A stretch of 22,784 nucleotides of DNA. Origin: Lachnospiraceae bacterium (GTDB lineage Bacteria; Bacillota_A; Clostridia; Lachnospirales; Lachnospiraceae). The position numbers and the translations under genes were made by a program. This document shows positions 1 through 7,253 of the stretch, piece by piece. How positions within the stretch are numbered: the stretch's first letter is position 1; each line of letters opens with the position of its first letter. The stretch spans positions 1-22,784 of the forward strand of contig JAEEXJ010000053.1 in assembly GCA_016291475.1 (NCBI GenBank). Direction: 5' to 3'. The notes under the pieces are model-generated. The model was not told the DNA's origin. It was given only the letters and a program-made list of their open reading frames with translations, and ran no database searches.

Positions 1-13
1 TCCTTTTAAAATT

Positions 14-29
14 GTTAGCTTATGCTAAC
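14..29. promoter_or_regulatory. Palindromic operator, copy 1 (GTTAGC-N4-GCTAAC)
   Basis: A perfect 6-4-6 inverted repeat, GTTAGC TTAT GCTAAC. The same palindrome occurs at 6249-6264 and, with one mismatch, at 726-741, each time upstream of a minus-strand gene. On the minus strand this copy is followed by an AAAAGGA run at the window edge that resembles a ribosome binding site, so the controlled gene probably starts just outside the left edge. The form suits a dimeric TetR-type repressor; the repressor itself is not identified. Confidence 0.6.
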
Positions 30-69
30 TCTAAAACATAGCATTCTCTTTTTCTCATGTCTATAGCCT

Positions 70-657
70 TTACAACGACTTTGTGAGCCTGTAGTCACAA
101 CAGTCATCACCTTCAGCCACTGATTTAGTCCGTTTATAATCAACTCCCCTGAAGCCGTTCATATATTCTTTATCCATGCAGCAGATCATCTGAACAGCTT
201 CCGGAGTCCCAAGTTCCCGTGCCTTATCATAAAGAGGACAGCTTACCACATCCATGAAGCACTGTTCTTTGGTAACTTTAAGGTTCTTTATTTCATATCC
301 ATCGCTCAGTTTTGCAGCAATTCTATCCATCCTCTTCCACATGAGTGAAGGAATGCCCGGAAAAGCAGTAATCTTGCTAAAGATACCTTGTAATCTGCGT
401 CCCATCTTTGTTCCAAAGCCTCTTGTAACAGCCAAAGCTTCTCCGGGATAGAAATGCTCAACTGAACGATACAGTGCTACTGCTGGAAAGACATATGACA
501 CACTCGCCTTATCTGCGGATGGTTCAGCATTCTTTAATCTGGAAAACTCCTCTTCAGCATAATCCCATATATCTTTTGCCTTAGCTTTTCCGTATTTCTC
601 AGCCAATTCCGAATAAAAACGCTTAAATATAGAAGATTTTTTAAGAGTATTGCTCAT
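70..657 (-). CDS. L-2-amino-thiazoline-4-carboxylate hydrolase-like protein
   Basis: A 195-residue cytoplasmic protein with no signal peptide or membrane segment. The C-terminal motif GDDCCDYRL (about residues 183-191), preceded by a cysteine-bearing helical region, fits the ATC hydrolase family. The characterised members open the thiazoline ring on the route from ATC to cysteine; most Firmicute members are untested, so the substrate here is unknown. I chose the ATG at 655-657 because GGAGAG lies 8 bases upstream; a TTG at 690 in the same frame lacks a ribosome binding site. A palindrome of the GTTAGC-N4-GCTAAC type lies 69 bases upstream, so the gene probably shares a regulator with the ABC operon. 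It stands alone, following the acetyltransferase gene on the same strand. Confidence 0.7.
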   Translation of the reverse strand: MSNTLKKSSIFKRFYSELAEKYGKAKAKDIWDYAEEEFSRLKNAEPSADKASVSYVFPAVALYRSVEHFYPGEALAVTRGFGTKMGRRLQGIFSKITAFPGIPSLMWKRMDRIAAKLSDGYEIKNLKVTKEQCFMDVVSCPLYDKARELGTPEAVQMICCMDKEYMNGFRGVDYKRTKSVAEGDDCCDYRLTKSL

Positions 658-725
658 ACAGACTGCTCTCCATTGCTTCTTCATCCCCAATCTGTTACTT
701 ACTATACTCCATGATACTACTTATT

Positions 726-741
726 GTTAGTTGTTGCTAAC
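726..741. promoter_or_regulatory. Palindromic operator, copy 2
   Basis: GTTAGT TGTT GCTAAC on the plus strand; one mismatch separates it from a perfect GTTAGC-N4-GCTAAC palindrome. It lies between the acetyltransferase stop and the ATC-hydrolase-like gene, 69 bases upstream of the latter's start, where the promoter should be. On the minus strand a TTGAGA sequence sits next to it as a possible -35 element, but no convincing -10 is visible. Confidence 0.6.
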
Positions 742-762
742 TTTTCTCAAAAATTTATCATC

Positions 763-1371
763 TCATTTTTCTCTTACAAGATCATACATAAAGCTCTTTT
801 CCCCAAGCGTTCTTGTACCCACATGTTTCATGCCAATATGCTCATACTTATCTTTCTTAAGCTTGGCATCAGTTGATACTATGACCGGTAAGCCAGCCTC
901 ATCAGCCACTTCGAATGCAGTCTCAACCAGCGGACGCATAAATCCCTTACCCTGATATTCCTTTTTTACGGCAAGCAGTTCTATCTGTACAAACTGTTTC
1001 TTTTTATCCCTATATGTCTTTTCAAGACTTGCTCCTCCAGCCTGGAACTTCTTCACAATGTCGCTGAAGTTCCTAAAGCCAAGAGCTCTTGCCATCCTCC
1101 AGACCATTTTAAACATTGCAATTCCGGGATATGGATGTGTAGTATCCGTCAGAATAATAATGCCCTCCCTATTCTCTGATGTCGCATATATCCCATCATA
1201 TTCATTTGCCGTTTTTATCATGGCTACCAGATAGTTAACCAGGCTTGTCCTGTCTGGGTATCCGGGATAATAAGGAACCATTCCGATTTCTTTATCACCA
1301 TAGTCATAGTACGCAAACACCTCCGCAAACTCTCTCATTTCCGCTTCTGTCAATTTTACCTTGTTCAGCAT
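763..1371 (-). CDS. GNAT-family N-acetyltransferase
   Basis: A 202-residue GNAT acetyltransferase, a family that moves an acetyl group from acetyl-CoA to an amine. The acetyl-CoA binding motif A is at about residues 129-150 (IELLAVKKEYQGKGF), with the Q-x-G-K-G form of the pyrophosphate loop, followed by a C-terminal FxxIGMKHVGT-type segment. The first 120 residues are an N-terminal extension of unclear role. The start at 1371 is supported by AAGGAGG 5 bases upstream; an open frame runs further upstream but would cross the promoter. The gene is divergent from a TetR gene and their promoters overlap, so TetR probably controls it. The substrate cannot be told. Confidence 0.75.
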   Translation of the reverse strand: MLNKVKLTEAEMREFAEVFAYYDYGDKEIGMVPYYPGYPDRTSLVNYLVAMIKTANEYDGIYATSENREGIIILTDTTHPYPGIAMFKMVWRMARALGFRNFSDIVKKFQAGGASLEKTYRDKKKQFVQIELLAVKKEYQGKGFMRPLVETAFEVADEAGLPVIVSTDAKLKKDKYEHIGMKHVGTRTLGEKSFMYDLVREK

Positions 1372-1381
1372 GACAACCTCC

Positions 1382-1430
1382 TTGAAATCATTGATAATTC
1401 CAAGTATAATCTTCGCAAAATGACTATCAA
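1382..1430. promoter_or_regulatory. Overlapping divergent SigA-type promoters
   Basis: Plus strand, toward TetR: TTGAAA (1382-1387), 17-base spacer, TATAAT (1405-1410). Minus strand, toward the acetyltransferase: TTGATA (1425-1430), 16-base spacer, TATACT (1403-1408). The two -10 boxes share bases 1405-1408, so polymerase can probably occupy only one promoter at a time, and one bound repressor could silence both. Confidence 0.7.
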
Positions 1431-1446
1431 TATTTTTAAAGTCATT
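1419..1446. promoter_or_regulatory. Inverted repeat, probable TetR operator
   Basis: Arms AATGACT (1419-1425) and AGTCATT (1440-1446) are perfect complements around a 14-base AT-rich spacer, so the arms lie 21 bases (two helical turns) apart. The repeat covers the minus-strand -35 and the region just after the plus-strand -10. It is not the GTTAGC palindrome. The adjacent TetR protein is the natural candidate to bind it. Confidence 0.45.
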
Positions 1447-1471
1447 AAAACTATTAGCGGAGAAAACCGAT

Positions 1472-1894
1472 ATGCCAAAGATATTCACAGATGAAAATAG
1501 GGATGAAATCCGAAAGAAACTTCTTGATAAAGGATTTAAGATGCTAAAAAAGGGCGGCTTATCTGCCGTAAACATCGATAAGCTAACAGAAGAAACATAT
1601 ATCGCCAAGGGCACCTTCTATAATCTGTTCGAAAATAAATCTGAATTCATGTACCACATGATGATTCACGAGAGAAACCGTGCCAAAGAAAAGCTCCTCT
1701 CCTATCTTAACGATTCCGGCAAACTAACAAAGGATTCTCTGCGTGACTACCTCAAATGGTTGTCAGCAGAAAATCCCAATGTGTTTGCTTTTCTAACCGA
1801 TGCCGAAAAAAAGCGCCTCATAGCATCCTGGTCAGACAAATATATAGAAGACAAAAGTAACGACAGTAAGACCATGCATATGCTCTGTTCCTGA
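1472..1894 (+). CDS. TetR-family regulator, C-terminally short
   Basis: A 140-residue protein with a complete TetR DNA-binding domain: the helix-turn-helix spans about residues 30-59, ending in the typical IAKGTFYNLFENKSEF. TetR proteins are usually 180-210 residues; here the frame ends soon after an ADAEKKRL-like helix, so most of the ligand and dimer domain is missing. Translating past the stop does not restore a TetR-like sequence before the convergent gene at 1925. A GGAG sequence lies about 9 bases before the ATG, and a TTGAAA-17-TATAAT promoter lies upstream. It may be a decaying gene or a short regulator that has kept DNA binding. Confidence 0.7.
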   Translation: MPKIFTDENRDEIRKKLLDKGFKMLKKGGLSAVNIDKLTEETYIAKGTFYNLFENKSEFMYHMMIHERNRAKEKLLSYLNDSGKLTKDSLRDYLKWLSAENPNVFAFLTDAEKKRLIASWSDKYIEDKSNDSKTMHMLCS

Positions 1895-1924
1895 CTTACC
1901 ACTTACTCAAAGCTCTTTTCATAC

Positions 1925-2431
1925 TCACCTCATCAAACTTATGAACAGTCCTACAAGAACTGCCGGAATCAGTGCAAACAACAGCCCCGGGAATATAGCG
2001 CCTTTTAAATGAAACCACTTCTGATGGTAAGCCTTGTCCATGTGCTCTGTTCCTTCCAGCCTGAACATTTTCATATTTGCAAATAGCACCCAGTCCAGAA
2101 AAAGTGTGTCATAGGCTCCAATCCATACCATGAGTCCAAAAGCGATCGCGAATCCCTGCCAAAATGTAACTGCCCCGGCAAGCTTCGCGCATATGGTAAG
2201 AATAACTGTAAACATGATTATTCCACAGGACTTCGCCAGTACTACCTTTTTTGATTTATATGAAACATCCACTCTTTCATGTGTTTTGAAGTATTCTTCT
2301 TGAATATCAGGCGGGTAATTATGGATACATGCCGGACTGTACATTTTTTCCCCATGAAAAGACACAAAAAGAATTGTTGTAAATAATACTGCAAATACTA
2401 TCGCTTCAATTACCAATACATACCAAACCAT
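1925..2431 (-). CDS. Four-segment membrane protein of the ABC operon
   Basis: I do not recognise the family. The 168 residues contain four likely membrane segments at about 3-24, 66-88, 92-112 and 143-166, with a polar stretch (25-65) between the first two. The second half holds FLDW (111-114) followed by GTE (127-129), and the same spacing of FIDW and GTE is found in the 87-residue protein just upstream, so the two look homologous. It is the last gene of the operon, 18 bases after the previous stop, with a GGGAGGG run before the ATG. A role as accessory partner of the two ABC exporters is inferred from position only. No clear terminator separates it from the convergent TetR gene. Confidence 0.6.
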   Translation of the reverse strand: MVWYVLVIEAIVFAVLFTTILFVSFHGEKMYSPACIHNYPPDIQEEYFKTHERVDVSYKSKKVVLAKSCGIIMFTVILTICAKLAGAVTFWQGFAIAFGLMVWIGAYDTLFLDWVLFANMKMFRLEGTEHMDKAYHQKWFHLKGAIFPGLLFALIPAVLVGLFISLMR

Positions 2432-2449
2432 GTTACCTGCTTCCCTCCC

Positions 2450-2713
2450 TCATAATACGACCATCATAATCCCTGCCAGTACAGCTGCAATAATAGGATT
2501 GCCTACAATCGTAATCAGCCACTTCACAATCTTCGTCTTTTTGGGGATGTAAGGCCTTAGATCTTCGGTTCCCGGAATCGTCCAGGCTTTTGTATGCTCC
2601 ACCCAATACCAATCAATAAAGAATCTGTCGAATAGTCCTTCTGCCATTGTCATAGCATATATTTGGAGAAATAGTATAAAGCAAACCACAATGCACTCTA
2701 ATATCAAGATCAT
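2450..2713 (-). CDS. Small two-segment membrane protein
   Basis: An 87-residue protein with membrane segments at about 2-22 and 63-86. The polar middle carries FIDW (32-35) and PGTE (47-50), matching the FLDW...GTE pair of the next gene with identical spacing of 16 residues. It corresponds to the second half of that larger protein, so the pair probably arose by duplication. It lies 25 bases after the second ABC gene, with GAGG six bases before the ATG. The function is unknown; operon position suggests it works with the exporter. Confidence 0.6.
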   Translation of the reverse strand: MILILECIVVCFILFLQIYAMTMAEGLFDRFFIDWYWVEHTKAWTIPGTEDLRPYIPKKTKIVKWLITIVGNPIIAAVLAGIMMVVL

Positions 2714-2738
2714 AGTAAACCTCTATTCTTATGTATCA

Positions 2739-4472
2739 TCATGAAGCCTGCAATTCAACCATATGTGCATACTCCCCATTCATATCCATCAGGGCTTTGT
2801 GGTTACCTCTCTCTACTATCTTTCCACCAGATATGACAAGTATCTGATCTGCATCTTTTATAGTTTTGAGTCTATGAGCGATAACAAGAAGTGTTTTGTC
2901 CTTACATAATTCTGAGATTGCCTCCTGGATTGCTCTTTCATTATCTGCATCCACGCTTGATGTTGCTTCGTCAAGTATAACGATAGGCGCATTCTTTAGA
3001 ATACATCTTGCAATGGATATCCTCTGCTTTTCACCACCTGAAAGAGATGCTCCGCCCTCCCCGATCACAGTATCAAAACCTTCGGGAAGCTTCATGATAA
3101 AGTCATAGCACCTTGCCTTTTTTGCTGCTTCTTCAACTTCTTCCCGTGTTGCTTCGGGGCGGCCAATGGCGATGTTATTATATACACTGTCCTGGAACAG
3201 ATAGACTCTCTGGAACACCATACCTATATTGTCCATAAGACTCCCCAATGACACGTCTCTTATGTCCTCGCCCCGTACAAGAATACGGCCGTTCTTAACA
3301 TCCCAGAATCTTGCAAGAAGTGAGGCTATTGTTGACTTTCCTCCACCGGAAGGACCGACAAGTGCTGTCATCTCGCCTTGTTTCACTTCGAAAGATACAT
3401 TCTTAAGCACATCTTTATCGGTATAGGCAAAGCTGACATTATCATACACGATCTCCGCAGGAGCGGATTCCGCATCTGCGATACTTCCCAGTTCTTTCCT
3501 TCCTTCATCCTTTAATTCCTCTGCCTCAAATACTTCTTCTATCCTGTCAAGGCTTGCATTTGTGACAGTAAGCCTGGCCATCTGACTGTAATAGCTCTTG
3601 ATAGAAACAAACATATCAAAAAGGAATAATGCCATACCTACCATATATACATCCGATATTGCTCCTGCATTAAAAAGGTAAGCACACATCGCGAGCACAA
3701 GCGCGGTACCTATACCAAAGGTCAGGTAAAGTGCCCTCGACCAAGGGGTGTAAGCAGCTTCAAAGTCTATGCTCGACCTGCAGCTCTTTTCGAATTCATC
3801 CGTCAGTCTCTTTGAATTTTCGCCCAGCATATTGTATGACTTGATGATTCCTATTCCTTCCGCAAAATCAAGAACTTCTTCTGTCAGAGACTCGCTTGCC
3901 TCCTGCTTTATAACCGAATGCTTCTCGGAAGTTTTGAGCATAAGATTTCCGACTATGATAAATGCTGCAACAATCAGCAGTGATAACAAGCCAAGCCTTA
4001 TATCCATCACAAACATCATGACCGTCATGATACCCTGTGAAATGATAAAGGTCACCAGTTCTGATAATACTCCCATACAGTTCTCCTCGATAAATACCAT
4101 ATCGGTGGCAAGGACCGAACTGATCTTTCCCATATTTCCTTCCGTAAAATATCCCATGGGAAGCTTTCTCAAATGATCACCAAGTCTCAGGCGCATATCC
4201 GCAAATACCATATACCCCGCCGCCGATTGGAGGACATTTGATAAATGCTCAAAAAGCGCCTGCAGAATAACGCTTAAAAGAACGGCCACTCCCAGAATTA
4301 TGCACTTTGTCTTATCCATCACTCCCTGCATAAACCAGCTTATACAGAAGAAGCACAGCACAAGCGGGGCCTTCATCATGAGTCCTTTAAGGAAAGCTGT
4401 TATATATGAAGCGCGAATCCTTCCCTTATATTTTCCTGTATTATTTATAAGTCTGTGCATTATCTTTATCAT
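2739..4472 (-). CDS. ABC exporter half-transporter (permease + ATPase), second subunit
   Basis: A 577-residue half-transporter: about six membrane segments in residues 1-310, then a nucleotide-binding domain. Walker A GPSGGGKST is near residue 375, signature LSGGEKQR near 480, Walker B IVILDEATSS near 500, and the H-loop AHR follows. All catalytic motifs are intact. The start at 4472 has GGGAGGC upstream and lies 4 bases after the stop of the first ABC gene; a longer frame would run back into that gene. Together the two should form a heterodimeric exporter of the multidrug/MdlAB type. The substrate is unknown. Confidence 0.88.
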   Translation of the reverse strand: MIKIMHRLINNTGKYKGRIRASYITAFLKGLMMKAPLVLCFFCISWFMQGVMDKTKCIILGVAVLLSVILQALFEHLSNVLQSAAGYMVFADMRLRLGDHLRKLPMGYFTEGNMGKISSVLATDMVFIEENCMGVLSELVTFIISQGIMTVMMFVMDIRLGLLSLLIVAAFIIVGNLMLKTSEKHSVIKQEASESLTEEVLDFAEGIGIIKSYNMLGENSKRLTDEFEKSCRSSIDFEAAYTPWSRALYLTFGIGTALVLAMCAYLFNAGAISDVYMVGMALFLFDMFVSIKSYYSQMARLTVTNASLDRIEEVFEAEELKDEGRKELGSIADAESAPAEIVYDNVSFAYTDKDVLKNVSFEVKQGEMTALVGPSGGGKSTIASLLARFWDVKNGRILVRGEDIRDVSLGSLMDNIGMVFQRVYLFQDSVYNNIAIGRPEATREEVEEAAKKARCYDFIMKLPEGFDTVIGEGGASLSGGEKQRISIARCILKNAPIVILDEATSSVDADNERAIQEAISELCKDKTLLVIAHRLKTIKDADQILVISGGKIVERGNHKALMDMNGEYAHMVELQAS

Positions 4473-4476
4473 GACA

Positions 4477-6210
4477 TTACGCCTCCCTAACTTTCCAGGT
4501 ACTTGCAGAAACCGATGCTTCCCATAGATTCCTGTATTCGTCACAGGAATCTATCAGTTTGTCGTGTGTATCTGCTGCGATACAATAGCCTTCCTTCATC
4601 ACACAGATTTTATCAGCATTCTTTATGGTAGAAAGCCTGTGAGCAATAACGAGCACGGTCTTTTCCTTTACTATCTCATCCAGGGCCGCATTCATCTTCT
4701 CCTCATTTTCGGGATCCATAAATGCCGTTGCTTCATCAAGCACTATGATCGGGGCATCTTTAAGTATCGCCCTGGCAAGTGAAATCCTCTGACGTTCACC
4801 TCCCGAAAGCTGTTTTCCTCCATCGCCAGCCTGCGTCTGTATTCCATCAGGAAATCTTTGCAGGAATTCATTGCACTGGGCTCTTCCTGCTGCATCAAGC
4901 ACTTCCTCTTTTGTAGCATCTGGCTTACCGATGAGGATGTTTTCATACAGACTTGTGTTAAAGAGAAACTGTTCCTGAGAAACAAATGCCACCTGATCAT
5001 TCAGCGACTCAAGGGACATATCAGTGATGTCCTGCCCACCTATTGTTATACTTCCGGAATCAAGATCGTAGTAATGTACCAGAAGCTTAGCAAGAGTTGA
5101 CTTTCCACTTCCGGATTCGCCCACAAGTGCTGTGGTTGTTCCCTGTTTGAGAGCAAGATCCACTCCATGCAGAACTTCTGCATCCTTGTAGCTAAAATGA
5201 ACATCCCTGAATTCAACATCCATATTATTCCCTTTAAATCCTGATGTTCCTTCTTTAAGAGGAGGATGTTCCATCATCTTTTCCAACTCTGTAATCTTAT
5301 AGTCAAGCTGCGGGAACTTTCCTGCAAAGTTAAGCGCCTTTAGTACTGACGGGCCCACAGCAAAGGACATACAGAATACAAGCACCATCTTATCCAGGGT
5401 GATAGTCCCGCCCAGTACCATCAGAGAACCGAATGGCAGCATAAGGAGTACAAGGCATGGCAGGACGCTTGAATATACTGCCATCCAAGGCCAACAGACC
5501 TTGTACCAGTCCAGGGTAAAGTCACGATAGCTTCTTACCACTTCCCCAAAACGCTTATAAGAATCGCCATCTTTATTAAAGACCTTAACTACCTCCATGC
5601 CATTTACATATTCGATGATTGTATTGTTCATATTTGCTGCGGATTCATAATAGGCATTCATCTTCTCCATTCCGGATTTCATCATCATGCCCATAGCAAA
5701 CATTCCCACCACAAGCGGTACCAGCGATAAAAGACCAAGCCTCCAATTGAATACAAACATAAGAACAATAATGATGGCGGGGATTGCGATATTGGCAATT
5801 CCCTCAGGAATTGCATGCGCCAGCAGAAGCTCAACCTGATCTATATCATCGGTAAACACCTTCTTTATACGTCCCGAACCGAGCTCTGTTATATTTCCCA
5901 GCGGCTGCTTCTCAAGCTTTCCCTGCAGAGAAATCCTAAGGTTCTTCAGTGTGTTATATGCACTGATATGCGAAAACTCCAGCCCCTGCACATATGTAAC
6001 GGAAAAAATAATCTCACATATGGCAATCGCCACGACTCTCAGCAAAATATAGGATGCATCGATATGCTCACCTCGCGTAAGAGGCGATATTATCTGATAC
6101 ATAAAAAAATACGGTGCAATATTTGCAATAATGCCTACAGACATCATTAACACTGCCCAAATGGTATACTTTTTGTATTCTCCAATATAAGGAGCCACTT
6201 TTTTAAACAT
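4477..6210 (-). CDS. ABC exporter half-transporter (permease + ATPase), first subunit
   Basis: A 577-residue membrane half-transporter with an N-terminal six-helix permease domain. Its ATPase has Walker A GESGSGKST near residue 366, signature LSGGERQR near 470, Walker B IIVLDEAT near 488 with D-loop AFMDPENE, and H-loop AHR near 521. The AFMDPENE form is common in MdlA and siderophore-type exporters. The start has GGAGG 8 bases upstream. It is the first gene of a four-gene operon and is preceded by a GTTAGC-N4-GCTAAC palindrome within its probable promoter. Because both subunits keep a catalytic glutamate, both ATP sites could be active, unlike many heterodimers with one degenerate site. Confidence 0.88.
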   Translation of the reverse strand: MFKKVAPYIGEYKKYTIWAVLMMSVGIIANIAPYFFMYQIISPLTRGEHIDASYILLRVVAIAICEIIFSVTYVQGLEFSHISAYNTLKNLRISLQGKLEKQPLGNITELGSGRIKKVFTDDIDQVELLLAHAIPEGIANIAIPAIIIVLMFVFNWRLGLLSLVPLVVGMFAMGMMMKSGMEKMNAYYESAANMNNTIIEYVNGMEVVKVFNKDGDSYKRFGEVVRSYRDFTLDWYKVCWPWMAVYSSVLPCLVLLMLPFGSLMVLGGTITLDKMVLVFCMSFAVGPSVLKALNFAGKFPQLDYKITELEKMMEHPPLKEGTSGFKGNNMDVEFRDVHFSYKDAEVLHGVDLALKQGTTTALVGESGSGKSTLAKLLVHYYDLDSGSITIGGQDITDMSLESLNDQVAFVSQEQFLFNTSLYENILIGKPDATKEEVLDAAGRAQCNEFLQRFPDGIQTQAGDGGKQLSGGERQRISLARAILKDAPIIVLDEATAFMDPENEEKMNAALDEIVKEKTVLVIAHRLSTIKNADKICVMKEGYCIAADTHDKLIDSCDEYRNLWEASVSASTWKVREA

Positions 6211-6238
6211 TACTCTTTCCTCCGTACAATATCCTTTG

Positions 6239-6267
6239 AATGTATGTAGTTAGCCCTCGCTAACCAA
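6239..6267 (-). promoter_or_regulatory. ABC operon promoter with operator copy 3
   Basis: The perfect palindrome GTTAGC CCTC GCTAAC is at 6249-6264. It lies inside a possible promoter: TTGGTT at 6262-6267 (minus strand), a 17-base spacer and TACATT at 6239-6244. The -35 and -10 boxes are only moderate, but the palindrome fills the spacer, the usual place for a repressor to block polymerase. The ABC start codon is 38 bases downstream. Confidence 0.55.
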
Positions 6268-6281
6268 CACCTATATTTTTA

Positions 6282-6297
6282 GCCGTCTTCCGACGGC
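6282..6297 (-). terminator. Stable hairpin after the TetR gene
   Basis: Arms GCCGTC and GACGGC, with loop GGAA on the minus strand (a GNRA-type tetraloop). It lies 16 bases after the TetR stop and before the ABC promoter. No T-run follows, so it is at best a weak terminator or an RNA end-protecting hairpin. Confidence 0.4.
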
Positions 6298-6312
6298 ATT
6301 ATAACAACTGTA

Positions 6313-6927
6313 TCAATTGATTTCGATGGCATCTGCCCAGTCAAAGAAGCGACACACAACCTTGCAATGCGCCTCAATCTCATTCCATGACATGCCATGG
6401 ATAAAAGGTTCATATACAGCTGTCCAGAAGGATGAGCACAGGATATGCATTTCTTCCTTGCTGATTTCCCCATTGACGAGACCTCTATCCTTTGCTGCTT
6501 TATAGAATTGTAAATATGCTTTGGTCATACGGAAAGAGAAATCGTGCTGGTAATTCTCATATCTTGTTCCGGCAGCTTTGTCTATCAGGAGTGTAAATCC
6601 ATCGCGAAACTCCCATAAGGTCTTAAATAACTCCAGCGTATGCTTCTCATCCATTTTCCATGAATTTATCAGCTCTTCGTCTGACATATTCGAAAAGTCC
6701 ACATTTGAACGGCTGTCAATAAAACGATCAAGAGCGTCTGTAGTATCCTTTACAACTGCACAGAAAAGTTCTTCTTTCCCTTTATAGCGCTTGTAGAGTG
6801 CGCCTGTTGTAATTCCTGCGTTTTTGCATATCGTCTTTAATTCAGCCTTTAAGAACCCAACTCTTTGGAACTCCTCCTGTGCGCTTGCAAGAAGCCTTGG
6901 GTCGATACTTCTATCCGGTACAGACAT
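6313..6927 (-). CDS. TetR-family transcriptional regulator
   Basis: A full-length 204-residue TetR protein. The N-terminal helix-turn-helix is at about residues 26-54 (AELKTICKNAGITTGALYKRYKGKEEL); the remainder is helical and presumably binds ligand and dimerises. The ATG at 6925-6927 is chosen because AAGGAG lies 6 bases upstream; a longer frame would cover the promoter. The gene sits immediately upstream of the ABC operon on the same strand, so it is a candidate regulator of it. However, its own promoter carries a different palindrome (GATAATC-A-GATTATC) from the ABC operon (GTTAGC-N4-GCTAAC), so common control is not shown. Confidence 0.85.
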   Translation of the reverse strand: MSVPDRSIDPRLLASAQEEFQRVGFLKAELKTICKNAGITTGALYKRYKGKEELFCAVVKDTTDALDRFIDSRSNVDFSNMSDEELINSWKMDEKHTLELFKTLWEFRDGFTLLIDKAAGTRYENYQHDFSFRMTKAYLQFYKAAKDRGLVNGEISKEEMHILCSSFWTAVYEPFIHGMSWNEIEAHCKVVCRFFDWADAIEIN

Positions 6928-6955
6928 ACTCTTCTCCTTGGATAATACATTTACC

Positions 6956-7008
6956 GATAATCTGATTATCAACTTCTTAATAATAAATACTCCAGGTTTT
7001 ATCGTCAA
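6956..7008 (-). promoter_or_regulatory. TetR promoter with autoregulatory palindrome
   Basis: On the minus strand TTGACG (7003-7008), a 17-base spacer and TATTAT (6980-6985) form a good SigA promoter. Directly downstream, at about +3 to +17, is a perfect 7-1-7 palindrome with arms GATAATC and GATTATC (6956-6970). This is the classic arrangement for a TetR protein repressing its own gene. Confidence 0.65.
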
Positions 7009-7041
7009 GGAGTATTCACTACAACAAAGCGATAATATTTT

Positions 7042-7188
7042 TCAATAACTGCCTTTCTCTATTATGCATTCCGTATACATTAGCGGTATCGTGGATGCAA
7101 GCTGCTTTGACCTCTTTACTTCAAATCCGTTTTCCTCAAGAAATGTTTTGTAGCCGTCTTTTTCCACTGTATACTGTATCAAACTCAT
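7042..7188 (-). CDS. Small hypothetical protein, 48 residues
   Basis: An ATG at 7186-7188 with AAAGGGA about 8 bases upstream opens a 48-residue frame that begins MSLIQYTVEKDGYKTFLEEN and ends ECIIEKGSY. It is charged, has no membrane segment, and I do not recognise it. It lies between the alpha/beta hydrolase and the TetR promoter on the same strand. It could be a genuine small protein or the surviving start of a longer gene that was lost. Supporting points are the ribosome binding site and the plausible amino acid composition; nothing else confirms it. Confidence 0.4.
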   Translation of the reverse strand: MSLIQYTVEKDGYKTFLEENGFEVKRSKQLASTIPLMYTECIIEKGSY

Positions 7189-7253
7189 GTTGTTTGTCCC
7201 TTTATATCGTGATTACTTGCCCTGTATACTTGAAACAATTTTTAAAATGCCCC

